The notes: generated from the letters alone by a model not told the origin. DNA of 63,697 bases from Jaapia argillacea MUCL 33604 (GCA_000697665.1 KL197743.1:300548-364244), one strand, 5' to 3'. Positions 11,963 through 26,729 are shown, numbered from the stretch's first letter. Numbers and translations are program-made.

Positions 11963-13938
11963 ATGTCGAAATACCTTGATCCTTCCACTGCTTTCGAACA
12001 CTTGCGCACATACGAGCGTTCCGATGGACTATCTGCTCAAGATCTCATGAATTCGACCGTCCATGGCGGTCTCACGTATAATGACTTTCTGATGCTGCCT
12101 GGAAAAATCGACTTCAGCGCTAGCGATGTCGTTGTGGAGAGCAAGATCACCCGCAATGTCGTGCTCAGGACTCCGTTCATGAGTAGTCCAATGGACACCG
12201 TCACCGAGAGCGATATGGCCATTGTCATGGCGGTGAGCATAGATCCTCATGACCTACACGTGTATGTTGGATTCTATGCTTTCCTTGGGTGTAGCTCCTC
12301 GGCGGTATTGGCGTTATCCACCACAACCAATCCCCCACGGCCCAGGCTGACATGGTCCGGCGCGTGAAACGACACGAAAACGGCTTCATCACCGACCCCA
12401 TTGCCCTTACCCCTAATCACACGGTTTATGACGTGTTGGAGATTAAGGCCCGCCACGGTTTCTCTGGTATCCCCATCACAGGTGCGTTTACGTTCGCTTA
12501 CACGTGTATGCGGATGAGAACTTTATTATAACCTTCGTCCTTCCGAGCAACGCGTTAATCGTGTGATGTGCGGATATCGATTAATATTACTTTTCTGAAC
12601 TTCTACCATTCATCGCAATCTTCAGCGTACTAACTTTCGCCTGTTAGATACTGGCAAGCTGGGCGGAAAGTTACTTGGTATCGTGACAAACCGAGATGTC
12701 CAATTTCAGGACCCATCAACCCCTCTCACCGAGGTTATGACGACTAATCTCGTCACCGCTAATGAAGGTATCACTCTCTCCGAAGCCAACACTATCCTTC
12801 GAGATTCCAAAAAAGGCAAACTCCCTATCGTCGACCGAGAAGGTCGTCTCACTGCTCTCTTGGCCCGATCTGATCTCCTCAAGAACGAGACCTATCCTCT
12901 CGCCTCAAAACTCCCGGAAAGCAAGCAGCTTTACGCCGCTGCCGCCATCGGTACTCGCCCCGCGGACCGAGAACGACTCGCCCTCCTTGTAGACGCGGGT
13001 CTTGATATTGTCATTCTCGATTCCTCGCAAGGAAACTCCATCTTCCAGGTTGACATGATCAAATGGATCAAGTCGACTTTCCCCAAACTCGAGGTCATCG
13101 CCGGCAATGTCGTCACTCGTGAACAAGCGGCATCCCTTATCGCAGCAGGTGCAGATGGTCTTCGAGTTGGTATGGGTTCGGGTTCGATTTGCATCACTCA
13201 AGAAATTATGGCCGTTGGTCGTCCTCAAGCAACTGCTGTATATGCTGTCGCGGAGTTTGCAAGCAAATTCGGGGTGCCGGTCATCGCGGATGGTGGTGTT
13301 GGGAATGTTGGGCACATTGTAAAGGCCTTGGCGCTGGGAGCTGGTGCAGTGATGATGGGTGGGTTGTTGGCTGGAACGACGGAGGCTCCTGGAGAGTATT
13401 TCTACCATGAAGGAAAGCGCGTGAAAGCTTATCGTGGCATGGGTAGTCTGGTGGGTCTCGCCTTGGACATCCCGTCATATGATCATTATTGATTGGTCCT
13501 ACAGGAAGCGATGGAGCAAGGGAAACCCATTCCTCCTTCGGCTTTGAAGGGGCCTGGTTCATCATCGATGAAGCATCCCATGCCACCGAAGGAAACCTCT
13601 CACGAGAATGCCGCTACTACTCGTTACTTCTCGGAATCCTCCGCTGTCAAGGTCGCCCAAGGAGTGTCTGGTGACGTTCAGGATAAGGGTTCGGTGAAAC
13701 AATTCTTACCTTATCTGTACGCTGGCGTGCAGCACAGCTTGCAGGATATCGGCGTGAAGAGCGTTGTGGAGCTGCAGGAAGGTGCGCGATCCGGTAAGGT
13801 TAGGTTTGAGTTGAGGACGGCGAGTGCGCAGGTCGAGGGTGGCGTTCACGGGTTGAATTCGTGAGTCTTGCGCCTATACTGTTGCTTTCGAAAACTAACA
13901 CCCTTGTTTCAAGGTACACCAAGCGTCTGTATGCTTGA
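11963..13938 (+). CDS. Inosine-5'-monophosphate dehydrogenase
   Basis: Catalyses NAD-dependent oxidation of IMP to XMP, the committed step of guanine nucleotide synthesis, in the cytosol. Five exons (11963-12232, 12295-12481, 12648-13450, 13505-13860, 13914-13938) join in phase to 546 aa, the usual fungal length. The N-terminal [11 protein letters not shown] and MDTVTE motifs are followed by two CBS domains (~120-240, with [10 protein letters not shown]), then the barrel with LDSSQGNS, the catalytic loop [10 protein letters not shown] with the active-site Cys, the IADGGV phosphate-binding strand, YRGMGS, and the C-terminal RYFSES...QGVSG flap and FRTASAQ segment. All key residues look intact. 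Reading through the intron at 13451 gives an early stop, so splicing there is needed. Homologous to yeast IMD genes; the start fits the family N-terminus. Confidence 0.97.
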
Positions 13939-14634
13939 GTGAAGCATTGTTTGCTTCCGTCTTTGTTGTCGCACCGATCATGTTTCCTTACTTCGTCAAT
14001 GCACATTCTCTGGTGTCGTCCGCACTCCGAATACGTGAATAAGACACCGGAGATTTACCTCCACATGGTGATCCATAAACGTTGCCTTCGCCAGCGTAGA
14101 TCCGGCTTCCGTATAGTTGAGGAATCGCTGATCCAGGCTCCTTGCCTAACTTTGAGTCGTGTGGATGGCAAATCGTTGTACCACCATGGTGTGATGATGC
14201 CATCACCTGGTGTCGAAGCCGTGGCCTGTGGGTGACTTACAACCTTCAAGCTCGGCTACAGGGGTCAGAAGAGAGGGCGTTTGAGCACGTCGCCTCTTGA
14301 AAGGTGGAGCTAATGGGTGAGTAATGAGCCCATGGTTGCGGACCGAGGTCAGGTGGAGACTCATCAAGTCGCGCGTCAACGAATAACGCCTCAGTAACAA
14401 AGCAACAATCATCGCCTGACATCAAGATATCTGTACAATACAGTGTCCCATAACGGAGTCTGTCCGGCGGGTATATACTTTTGGGTGGTCATAAATCGTC
14501 GGAGATGCAACAGACCCAACACTACGGCGGTTCCGAGCACTTCGCAAGACGATAAGGTGGGTATCCAACTCGAACCCTGAATGCAAATGAGGTGCCAACG
14601 AGCAGGCGAAGAAGCTCAAGGCTAGTCCGTCCTG
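13939..14634. other. Convergent 3' regions, nothing recognised
   Basis: About 700 bp between the stop codons of IMP dehydrogenase (plus) and the DUF6593-like gene (minus). Short open frames on both strands have no recognisable motifs. Presumably it holds both 3' untranslated regions. Confidence 0.4.
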
Positions 14635-15689
14635 TCATAGCCGATGTTCTGCAATGTGTCGCATGATGGTCAACGACGCAAGGATTTCTGGATGGTGAAA
14701 TAGAAATAGACATCGGTGCGTTTCGCGGATCAGACAAAACGGCGGAGATCATACCAATGGCCAGATGAGCAAATTCTTCTCGGATGGTCAACAGGTTTCC
14801 CGAAGAGCCATATGCCAGCTTATCTGCGGGCTTCAAGTCATAGTGGGCGATGATATGGTTATCGGGGCTTAGGCACTGTAATGGGACGGTATAGATGTTA
14901 ACGCGGCTATAACACCTTCTTGGCGAAAGAAGCTCACTGTCCACTCCTGGCTTTGCACAACTCGGTAATCCCACTTATAATCTTGACCATCAGACGCTTT
15001 GAATTTCCTAGAGAGCGAGCTGTAGATAACAGTTATTGGTGGTCACTTCAAGGGGATGGAGGGAACGACTGACCGTCCGAGGAACGAGGACTTTCGTAGG
15101 TATCGAGACATGGGGATGGATAAAGACCCGGAGGCATGAGCAAAGTGTATGGTTCCCAGCGACGCGTCGTGACCAAACTGAAGGACGACAGACGGCTGGT
15201 AGTGATAGTGTCGACGTTCATCAGAACCCGATGCTGATGAACGACGTCCCATGTCGTATATCATGGAGAAAGAAGCGTCTGCAGATTGCTGTGGCGACTG
15301 TGCAATGCGAAGGAATAGACGTTCGTAGATGTCGTCAAAGTCGGTGCGTGTGAGTAACCCTGTGCGATCCTCCAACATATAGGCGAGCCCCATCAGCGTC
15401 ATTGAGAAAGACGGCAGCGAATTTGGGAGTGAACAACAGAGGGGATTCTGAAGAATAAACGGGTTCAGAAAAAAATCGACCGAGGTGGGGCTGAGGGGGC
15501 TTTATAGGACAAGCTTTGTGATGATCCGTAGTAAGGACCGCCCAGTCACGGGTGAAGGGTATGAAGTGAAGGTTGACCTTATAAAATTAGCTGGACGGTA
15601 TTGCACACTTACCACGACCTTTTCTCGAAGCCCAGAACCTTTTTGAGCGGCGACGGATGAGGAGATCAAGAAAGAAGCACCGTGCCTGC
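14635..15689 (-). CDS. DUF6593-like protein (5' end unresolved)
   Basis: A spliced minus-strand gene with exons I can join in phase: 15613-15689, 15359-15447, 15074-15297, 14938-15019, 14755-14875 and 14635-14687. The product reads VFLNDADGARLYVGG, then LGTIHFAHASGS, RYLRKSSFLGR, SRKFKASDGQDYKWDY, HYDLKPADKLAYG, and ends with a helix in MRHIAEHRL and a stop. This order (N-terminal strand, a strand pair, FLRRSGFL-like, FxxxDGxxYKW, terminal hydrophobic helix) is what I recall for the basidiomycete DUF6593 family of small proteins of unknown function. No start codon was found, so the true 5' end lies above 15689. All introns are short (50-70 nt) except the one before 15447 (~165 nt). Confidence 0.6.
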
Positions 15690-18160
15690 CTGGTAATGGT
15701 ATTTTGACAAGAGGCGTCAATGAAACGAAAATTGGAGAAGCGCTGACTGGTAACACGTGTATACCTCAAGGAGGAGAAAACTGTTCTGTAACACAAAAGT
15801 GGAAAGGCCTGTGCAGGCTAGGAAGGGGAAAACACTGCATTGGGTCGGGGGAGTACAAGTTCGCTCCTGTGTGGTGGTGGAGAGTGATGGATCCCGGGAT
15901 AACCGACGTCCTCGCCGGGAGATCTGCTCTGGTGTACCGTAGTATAAAAAGGGCAACTCTTACCCGACCAAGTGGAACACTAGGTACTAATTTGTAACCC
16001 CCATGTGTGGTCCCTGTGATCCTCATCAGTAGCTTCAGCTTCTCTTAGAGACTTACGGAAGTGCCCAGATCTTGATTCAATCGTCATCAATGAAAATACG
16101 AGATTGCGCAGGGCGAAGGACCGTGAGATGACTGAGCCGCGGGGAAGGAAATTGGGCTTGAGAAACTCAGGAGAGCAACAGAAAACGAATTGTATCTCGC
16201 CTCGGAAGTATTTACTGGCCGCCACGACACCAGGGTCTAGGATACCAAGCTACGGCTGCCTTCCCCCCGATATTCGATCCCATGCTCATAACCAAATGCG
16301 TATACAACCTTTACTAGGTTCGTTCCGATTCAGAACCTCCGCACAGCATCGGGCCTCATCGGTCCAAGGGATTCTGCCGTTTCGTGGATAGTTTTGGCAT
16401 ACCCAACCGGTCAGTGCCTGGATAAAAGGGGAGGCAAGGTTGGCAGTTTCGTCAGCGTCTCAGGTAAGATCGGAGAGGATGTAAACCCAGGACTTACAGG
16501 CCGATAGAGCCTACGGAGACTCGGTGGTCCTTTTCAATTGTGACTTGGCGGGTACAATTCTAAGACGGAGGAATGATCAGAAAAGGGCGACCGCGTCGGT
16601 GTAGCTTGACTATTTCCCGGAATTGCGCAGATCCTCCAGTGCTAGGGCTCTATTCAAAACACCGAACAAGACCACAGCATCAGCAGTTACTCGTCAGGCG
16701 ACTTACCGGATTTATGAAGCACAAGGATTCGACTGTGTTTGGAGTCCCATACATACGTCGACATTGATTAGCATCGCCATCTTCATTGTTTCAGCAATCA
16801 TGATCGTCGGACCTAGAGAGCTCCAGGAGCTACCGGAGAATGACACACCAGCCTTGTCCCAGGGATATGGCAAGAGAGGTGTCACCACTAGCACCCACTC
16901 ATATGGACTTCGTGCGCAAGTCAATTTCAAGCTTGGGTGTGGGTCTAAGTGACGCCGACTAGTAAACATGGACTGCTCACCTGAAGTCACCGGACAATGG
17001 CGAAAGCCGTGCCCTGATACGCCTTTCGTTCGAGAGTCACCGTGGTCACCAAAGAACCTCTGTGCGTGTCGCACGCAGAGGCAACCTATTCATTTCCGCG
17101 AATCGATAGTCGGGTACCTCCACAGCAAGGACCTCACATGGGATCCCCATCGGCCGACGCTGATTTGCCCTCTCACACTCCTGATGAGCGCAGATCATCT
17201 AGGGTAACCCAGAACCCCGCGCAATCAATCAGACAATCCAGCTCAACACGTCAGCCAAAATTGAAGCGCCCATCCAAGTCTGAGAAAACCAACAGGCCTT
17301 ATGACTTGGTATAACCGCCTATCCATTCAATCAGGCAGATTCGCTTGATTCTAGCCTTCTAAATCAACCGTTACCCCGTACCCCACACTGGCGAATCGCC
17401 GCGACCCAAAATACCCCTGGAAGTGCTCCAATTTAGGCATGCGATTAGGGTTAGAAATGGGGTTCACGTACGATTCGTCTTGAATAGTTCAGCAGAGCAT
17501 GGGAAAGGTGAGGTTTTCGTATTTACCGTCAGCACTTGGCAACTCCACTGTCCATCGAACCTGGTCCCGACTTTCCGCTTTCTTTGCGTCGAAGTTGCGT
17601 GACTGAGGCGACGACTGTTTCCCGGCTCGACTTCGGACGACAGGTGTTTCGCGGGAAGTCACTCCCCATCTTGACGGTGACCCATGACTTTCGAAATGGC
17701 TTCACTCTCGTAGAAACATCGATCCTCGAGGATACACCACCGACATATAGGGGTAGACTCACCTCAGCCTGAATCGCGGTCCGTAACGCGCTCGGATGAT
17801 ATTGCACCTCGCCGTCCCACGTTGCAAGCAGTCGCACGCGGAGTAAGGTTATGAGAATCCGAGTAACATTGTCTCTGAATTAAGGCTGAGTTATGTCCGT
17901 TGGTGCTCAGGCAGTTCCCGTTGACTTCTAGGACTCGATAGCCATCATGGTTTAGATGGGCGTTGGAGCCAAGATGACGCCAAGAACACACCTACTCACA
18001 CGCTATGATGTCTTTCTCCTCGCTTGGAAGTTAACTAGCCGGTCGTTAGCGGTGCGCATCGGATCCCACGTCACTCTTGAGAACTAGATTTTAATATAAA
18101 TTCCTCCTCGATAACTCACCGACGCGACGAGTGGCAGCAATGGGCACCGGAGTCCGTGGA
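15690..18160. other. Gene-poor stretch, possible unresolved minus-strand exons
   Basis: About 2.5 kb without an assignable gene. Several minus-strand segments look exon-like, for example 15980-16225 (reading AASKYFRGEIQFVFCCSPEF) and 17760-17840, each ending near a consensus donor, but I could not join them into one product or match a family. One of them may be the missing 5' part of the DUF6593-like gene or a separate decayed gene. Confidence 0.3.
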
Positions 18161-18162
18161 AC

Positions 18163-18700
18163 GGTTCACATTCAATAGGGATTAGGCATATCGATGCTCG
18201 AAACTCTGTCGACCCACACGACGGCCGCTATAGGAAGCCTGCAAGTCAAAATTGTCAATTAGTCTAAAATAACAGACAAGATAATAGTAAGACATACCTC
18301 GTACATCGCATCTCAGGACATCACTACCAACGGACACTATCCATCGATGTCATCTCAAAATACAGTTCCAAGCTAAGTCGATATGCTCCTACTTGATTGT
18401 GGGCGCCGCTATTCGAGCAACTAAGAATGTTGCCTCCTTGGTTCACATTCAATAAGGATCAGGCGTATCGATACTTGAAGGAACTCTGTCCACCTACACG
18501 ACGACCGCTATAGAAAGCCTGCAAGTCAAAATTGCCTATGAGTCGAGATAACAGCCAAGGGAATAGTTCGATATACCTTCCACACCACATATCAGGACAT
18601 CACCGCCATCGTAAAGTTACAGTTCCAAAACCAAGTTGATCCACTCCTATTTGACATACGTATCGATGCTCGAACGAAACTCTCCGGTCACCGACTCTAC
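18163..18700. repeat. Degenerate direct repeat, ~277-bp period
   Basis: Two copies are clear: 18163-18398 and 18440-18655, both opening with GGTTCACATTCAATA and sharing CTATAG-AAGCCTGCAAGTCAAAATTG, CAGGACATCAC and ACAGTTCCAA. A third partial copy follows near 18656-18700 (CGTATCGATGCTCGAA). The repeat contains splice-like signals on the minus strand: a GTATRT donor and TTGACTTGCAG acceptor about 55 nt apart. Confidence 0.75.
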
Positions 18701-18889
18701 AGACAATTAGGAGTAAAACGCACGTCATCAGAAACCGCGAGTCGACTCCAACTGGATCTCACTACTTACCACCAAAAGGTCAATTACTCCATCAAGTTAT
18801 CCCAACAGAAGCAAGACAAGATCCCCGTACCTGTATGCCTCCCACATCTCATAAAAAAAGGTTAATTCCGTTATCAATCCCGTCGTGGA

Positions 18890-19450
18890 AGCGATCAAAG
18901 TCAAGCGTCGGAGCGCGTGTCCCTCCCCAGCTGTTAGGGACCCAGTTGGTTCATTCGTTGTCGGCAAAGTGATATGCAGGACGTGTCCAAGACCTATTCT
19001 CGGACCGCGCCAACGTCAGAGGACGCTTCAAATCATCAATAATAACAAAAATTGGAACTCACCTATCCACACTCGGTCCTGAACTCCGTAACGTAGACAC
19101 CTCCACAACACCACATTTCACATCCTTGACAATCTTGTCACCAACAACACTGCGTAGGGTCAATACCTGTCAACCAAAAGTCAATCGGCAGGCAGTATCG
19201 TCAACAATCAATCTTGTCAATTTTCCAAATCTGCCAGTTCGTCCCACTAGGACTCTGAGCACATGTGTTGCCCCAAAATTCTAGTGGCTCCATGTCGGTG
19301 GAATGAAATGCAGGGCGTGCTCGGTACTTTTTCCCGAACCACGGCCAAGTCATATCAGAGAACCTCAAATCAAAGGGTCAACAACTACACCAAACCCACA
19401 AAAAATAAAACTCACCTACCCACCCTCGATCCTGTTCTCCTGTCACTCCA
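18890..19450. repeat. Degenerate direct duplication, ~350-bp spacing
   Basis: The segment 18930-19090 resembles 19270-19450. Shared landmarks in order are GATATGCAGGACGTG versus GAAATGCAGGGCGTG, CAGAG-ACCTTCAAATCA-like text, and AACTCACCTATCCAC-CTCGGTCCTG versus AACTCACCTACCCACCCTCGATCCTG. On the minus strand the last block reads as an exon end plus a GTGAGTT donor in both copies. Divergence is high, so this is an old duplication. Confidence 0.55.
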
Positions 19451-19786
19451 GCGCCCGAAAAAAAAAAAAGCCAGGTCAACCAAAAAGTCTCGTCAATCGT
19501 GTGTGTCATCCTCAACCACGTTCGTTCCAAAATTTCAATCGACCCGAAATGTGGGTAGCTCAAGGTTATACCACATAGTAACGCCGATGCAAACGAATGC
19601 TTTTTTGGGTAGAGTACGCACTGTACCCATACTCGAGTAAGACATGTACGAAACCAAAACGAAATCCTATATTCCCAGTTAGGAGCTTCCAATCATCCAA
19701 CGAATCTTACACATACCTAACATCTCCACCCCAACACCTCTCTAATCTACCCTCTCCACCCCCATCCCCAAGTAAAAACAAGCAAC

Positions 19787-23106
<3,320 letters not shown>

Positions 23107-24191
23107 ATGAGCTCGTCGTCGTCAACAAGTCGACCATACGTCCAATCAGGCGACCCAATCCATGAATTCCTTCGTTCATTCTGGCAAAGACAAGTAGACC
23201 AAGCTGAACAAGAAACTCCTGATTATCGACATCCGCCTTTGCCCCTTGCTAGGATCAAGAAGGTTATGAAGAGTGATCCAGAGGTCAAGGTGTGTGTGGT
23301 TTTCGTGTGGGATGAGGACGCTGAATTGAATGTTGGGAAGATGATAGCAGCTGATGGTTTGTCCTCTTCTCGTTCTCTATACTCTGGCTAACGACGATGT
23401 AGCACCCATCCTATTCTGCAAAGCATGCGAAAGTCCGTCCCCTTCCCTCCCTCTCCCATCCTCCCTCTCCTCCCCTTCATCTTCCTCCCCTCCCACTGCG
23501 AACCCCCCACTAACCCAACCCCCCAGTATTCATCTCAGAAATAACCTCCCGAGCCTTCATAATCGCAGACTCCAACAAACGCCGTACACTCTGCCGCGCA
23601 GACATCGCAAAAGCCCTCTCCAAATCCGACCAATTTGATTTTTTGATTGATATCGTGCCTAGGGATGAAGGGGTTGGTGGCGCCAAGGGTAAGAAGGTGC
23701 GTCGTGCCTGGGGCTTGCTCCTCACTTCGTACACTCCACTAACACCCCCATAGAAACCACCACACACACCATCAGATCTCACGGATGACACACCCGGAGC
23801 TATCGATTTGAGAGGGTTAGGACAGGCTGGGGGTATGACTCCTAGTCAAGGCATGAGCGCTAGTCAGGGTATGAGTTCTGGTCAAGGGATGAGTGGTGGT
23901 CAGGGTATGAGCGGTATGGGAGGACAAGCAAGTGGAATGGGACAAGGGTCCGGTATGGGAGGACAAGGTGGAAGTGGAAGCATGGGAGGAATGGGCAACG
24001 GGATTGGGCCAGATGGGTTGAGTAACTCTGTTGATTTAGATCAGGTATGTGTTCTTCTCCCCTTCCTTCCTTCCTTCCTTCACCTTCTTCCCTTCCCCAC
24101 TCCCTTCCTCCAACCAAACGAACCTAACCCCTCCGCACAGCTCCGCTCGTTACTAACAGCACCTCCAATCGAGAATCGCTCAATATCATGA
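23107..24191 (+). CDS. HAP5: CCAAT-binding factor subunit C (HAP5/NF-YC)
   Basis: Histone-fold subunit of the CCAAT-binding complex; pairs with the NF-YB/HAP3 homologue and recruits NF-YA/HAP2 on promoters in the nucleus. Six exons (23107-23289, 23341-23356, 23403-23432, 23527-23696, 23754-24044, 24141-24191) join in phase to 246 aa. The diagnostic block runs FWQRQV, LPLARIKKVMKSDPEVKMI, AADAPILFCKACEIFI, NKRRTLCRADIAKAL, FDFLIDIVPR. Exons 2 and 3 are only 16 and 30 nt. Downstream of the histone fold is a Gly/Met/Ser/Gln-rich tail with repeated GQGMSG-like units, then SVDLDQLRSLLTAPP. Fungal HAP5 usually has a HAP4/HapX recruitment region flanking the fold; I do not see it clearly here. Head to head with RVB1. 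Confidence 0.94.
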
Positions 24192-25589
24192 TCCCAGCCT
24201 CATCGCCAACCTTCCTCATCCCTCGAGTGTCCAACCCCCATCATTCCGCACTCGAACACCACACGTCCCTCTCCTCCCCGGACTCTTAGATCCCTTTTTC
24301 GCGAGTTGTATAACTACTTTTATTCCTTTATTCCGTTTTTTCGGATCTTGGTGTTTCAGTTGTTTCTGTTATTTCCGTTGTTTAGTTTGATTTCGTGCTT
24401 GCTATGTCTACTCGGTCTGCCCCCTCTGTCCCTCTGTACACTCTAGATATCACTATTTCGTCGGCTTGTCTGATGAGTTCGGCTGAAGCGTAAGGCCAGC
24501 TCAGAACTGGTACGACGGAAGTTGGAACTTCGATGTTCATGTCTTCGATTCATCATCAACGCACCACCGACTACCCTCGAGCTGGGACGAAGGCTCAGGC
24601 TCAGGCTCGAAACGACTGCCGACTCGCCATCAGTGTAAGTTTACCGTCGTACTTGAGTTCCAACTTTCAACACTCTTCAGCTTCACCCCTTGTTTCGTCT
24701 CTCAACGACTCTTCCAAGCCATCTATCTTTCGTCCGACTAGTCTTGCGCCCCAAGGTATTTAATCGTTAGCCCCACCCCCACAGTTAACTTTCCACTCGT
24801 CCAAGCCAAGCCAAGCAAATCGAAGTTGCGGGTTTCGGATTTGGAGAGAGTATGTTGAATTCGATTTTTGGACTCTTTTTTGAAAATCGTGGGCCCAAGC
24901 GCCAAGTGTTCTTTTCGTTTTGTGAGTTGTCAGGTCTTTCGTTTCGGGAGTGAAAGGGTCTTTCGATCTATATGGGGTGTTAGGAAGGGAGGGTGTTATG
25001 GAAGAAGGGGGAACGGGGTGGTCAGTTTTTCTGTATGAAGGAGGGTATGGTGGATTATGGACCTAGGATGAAAATGAGGAGAGGAGCGGCGATCAAAATG
25101 AGAACAGGGAGTGATGAGAATAAGTGAAGGGAGATTTCAAGGTCCTGTCGGTACGCTCTCCTTTCCGACTAGAGATTTTCGTTCCAAGCTTGATCACACC
25201 ATACTTGATCAACAGCGCAATCGAGACATTTGTGCCAGCTTCCCATCTTGGCTTATCGAGCATCCATAACAGGTTATCATCTCAACCCTCTTGGGGACTC
25301 TTTTACGTTTCCATGTTCATCTGGTGTTTAGAAGACCCAGGCGGTCTTGGAAACGTATATATGAATCCCTCAATGGTAAACCGCGTACGACTCTGAGGAA
25401 ATGGCTCTCGTCAAAAGTCAGTCCCCCATATCCTTCATCGCGGTATTTCAAAGCTAAAATGAATAGAACAAAGTCATAGGGTACAATACATGGTGTCAAG
25501 GGTATCATAAACTATGGGTGGAACACATACATTTCTGATGGTACAGATACATCGAGAACAACTACGCCCTCGCTCCAGTCACTCCCTAT
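24192..25589. other. Intergenic, nothing recognised
   Basis: About 1.4 kb between HAP5 and the minus-strand Ser-rich gene (convergent). Open frames are short and featureless. A short GCTCAG triplication occurs near 24593-24606. No RNA gene or mobile element is evident. Confidence 0.5.
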
Positions 25590-26540
25590 TCACGGTTTCC
25601 AAACCGGCCCCTTCCTCTCCCTCACCTCCCCTCTCCGTCGCTTGCCAACGACCCTCCTAGCAACTTTCATCATACTAGCAATCGTCCTCTCCATATACCT
25701 CGGTTTCATTGTCTCGGAAAGGATCAACCCTCGGGGTTCATGGGTGTGCACATCAAACTCACACGGCTCCGGGTCTCCGCAATAGTTGGAGGAGGAGGAC
25801 GAACGTGATGGTGAGGGCGAGGGAGAATGTCGGAGGAAGACGTCGTCGTAGATCGAAGCTGGTGTGGCAGGTGAGGTGGAGAGTGAAGAGCGTGATAGGG
25901 ATGAATACCGGGAGGAAGCTGGGGTTGTTGTTGATGAATGAGGTAGCCAAAGTGCGTCTTCCAAAGATAGTCGTGGTAATGGGACTTCCGATTCACACTC
26001 CTCGTCCTCTTCCAACAGAGGTTGTGATAACCACCTGTTCCTCTCGAACGTTGTTGTAGATTTGGGAGGTGAGGGAGAGAGGTTGGGGGAGGCGGGAGGG
26101 AGGCGGTAGGTCGTCGTACCAGGTTGGATGGGGAGAGTTCGAGTTTTTGATTTGGTGGTGTGCATGAAAATGGTAGGCGGAGTTGATTTGCGAGAGGCTA
26201 GTTCGTCCGCAAACGAACGAGTAGGCGGATCAACAGAATCTTCCAATGACTCTTCCGACTCCGAAACGGTCAAGTCAACGTCGACTCTCCTCTCGCCACA
26301 TCTCCCTCTACCATTCCGAACCCCCCTCTGAACCTTCGAACGACAGTCATCAAACCTCGAAAGTTTCCTATTCGTCTTGGTCTTATCCTCGAAAACTGCG
26401 GCGAGATCGCGTACGCCCCGAGAAGGACGTGTGTCAGATTCGGTTGGGGATGGGGAACGGGATGGAGAGGGCATCGTATTTGCGGTGATGAAGGGGAAGA
26501 GTGGAGTCAAGTGGTGGCACTGAAAGGCTGAAAGGGCCAA
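25590..26540 (-). CDS. Hypothetical Ser/Pro-rich protein
   Basis: Single-exon frame of 316 aa (295 aa if the ATG at 26474 is used). No family recognised. Low-complexity SPSRSPSPTES-type segments dominate, with acidic patches and a YDDVFLRHSPSPSPS region; the last ~35 residues form a basic segment (MMKVARRVVGKRRRGEVRER) that could be a nuclear signal or membrane-contact helix. A TTTATAAA element about 40 bp above the first ATG supports this orientation. Expression and function are unknown. Confidence 0.6.
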   Translation of the reverse strand: MALSAFQCHHLTPLFPFITANTMPSPSRSPSPTESDTRPSRGVRDLAAVFEDKTKTNRKLSRFDDCRSKVQRGVRNGRGRCGERRVDVDLTVSESEESLEDSVDPPTRSFADELASRKSTPPTIFMHTTKSKTRTLPIQPGTTTYRLPPASPNLSPSPPKSTTTFERNRWLSQPLLEEDEECESEVPLPRLSLEDALWLPHSSTTTPASSRYSSLSRSSLSTSPATPASIYDDVFLRHSPSPSPSRSSSSSNYCGDPEPCEFDVHTHEPRGLILSETMKPRYMERTIASMMKVARRVVGKRRRGEVRERKGPVWKP

Positions 26541-26576
26541 AGATTGGGGGGTTGATCCCTTCGCCCCACAAAGTCT

Positions 26577-26584
26577 TTATAAAC
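26577..26584 (-). promoter_or_regulatory. TATA box of the Ser-rich gene
   Basis: TTTATAAA, palindromic, 37 bp above the first ATG at 26540 on the minus strand. Good position for a TATA element with a very short leader, or for use with the ATG at 26474. Confidence 0.5.
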
Positions 26585-26689
26585 GCTCTTTTGCAAGGGA
26601 GGATCGATCAAAGCCACCCAACTTTAAATCTCCTTTGTTCGCGGGCAGAGCCACAGGTGTGGACTCGAGCACATGGGGACAATAGATGG

Positions 26690-26729
26690 CCACTTTGGCT
26701 GTCGATGGTCCATGCGAAGGCCAAAGTGG
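26690..26729. repeat. Perfect 10-bp inverted repeat with 20-nt loop
   Basis: CCACTTTGGC at 26690-26699 and GCCAAAGTGG at 26720-26729. It lies between the TATA box of the Ser-rich gene and the tandem array. It could form a hairpin or be a dyad-symmetric protein site. Confidence 0.6.

Noticed and set aside
12905-13408. Minus-strand frame inside IMP dehydrogenase
   Set aside because: Antisense to a fully conserved enzyme; no independent motif.
15043-15756. Histidine acid phosphatase (RHGxS and LQFGHxxS words)
   Set aside because: The words occur in the wrong order and in different exons; the joined product fits DUF6593 instead.
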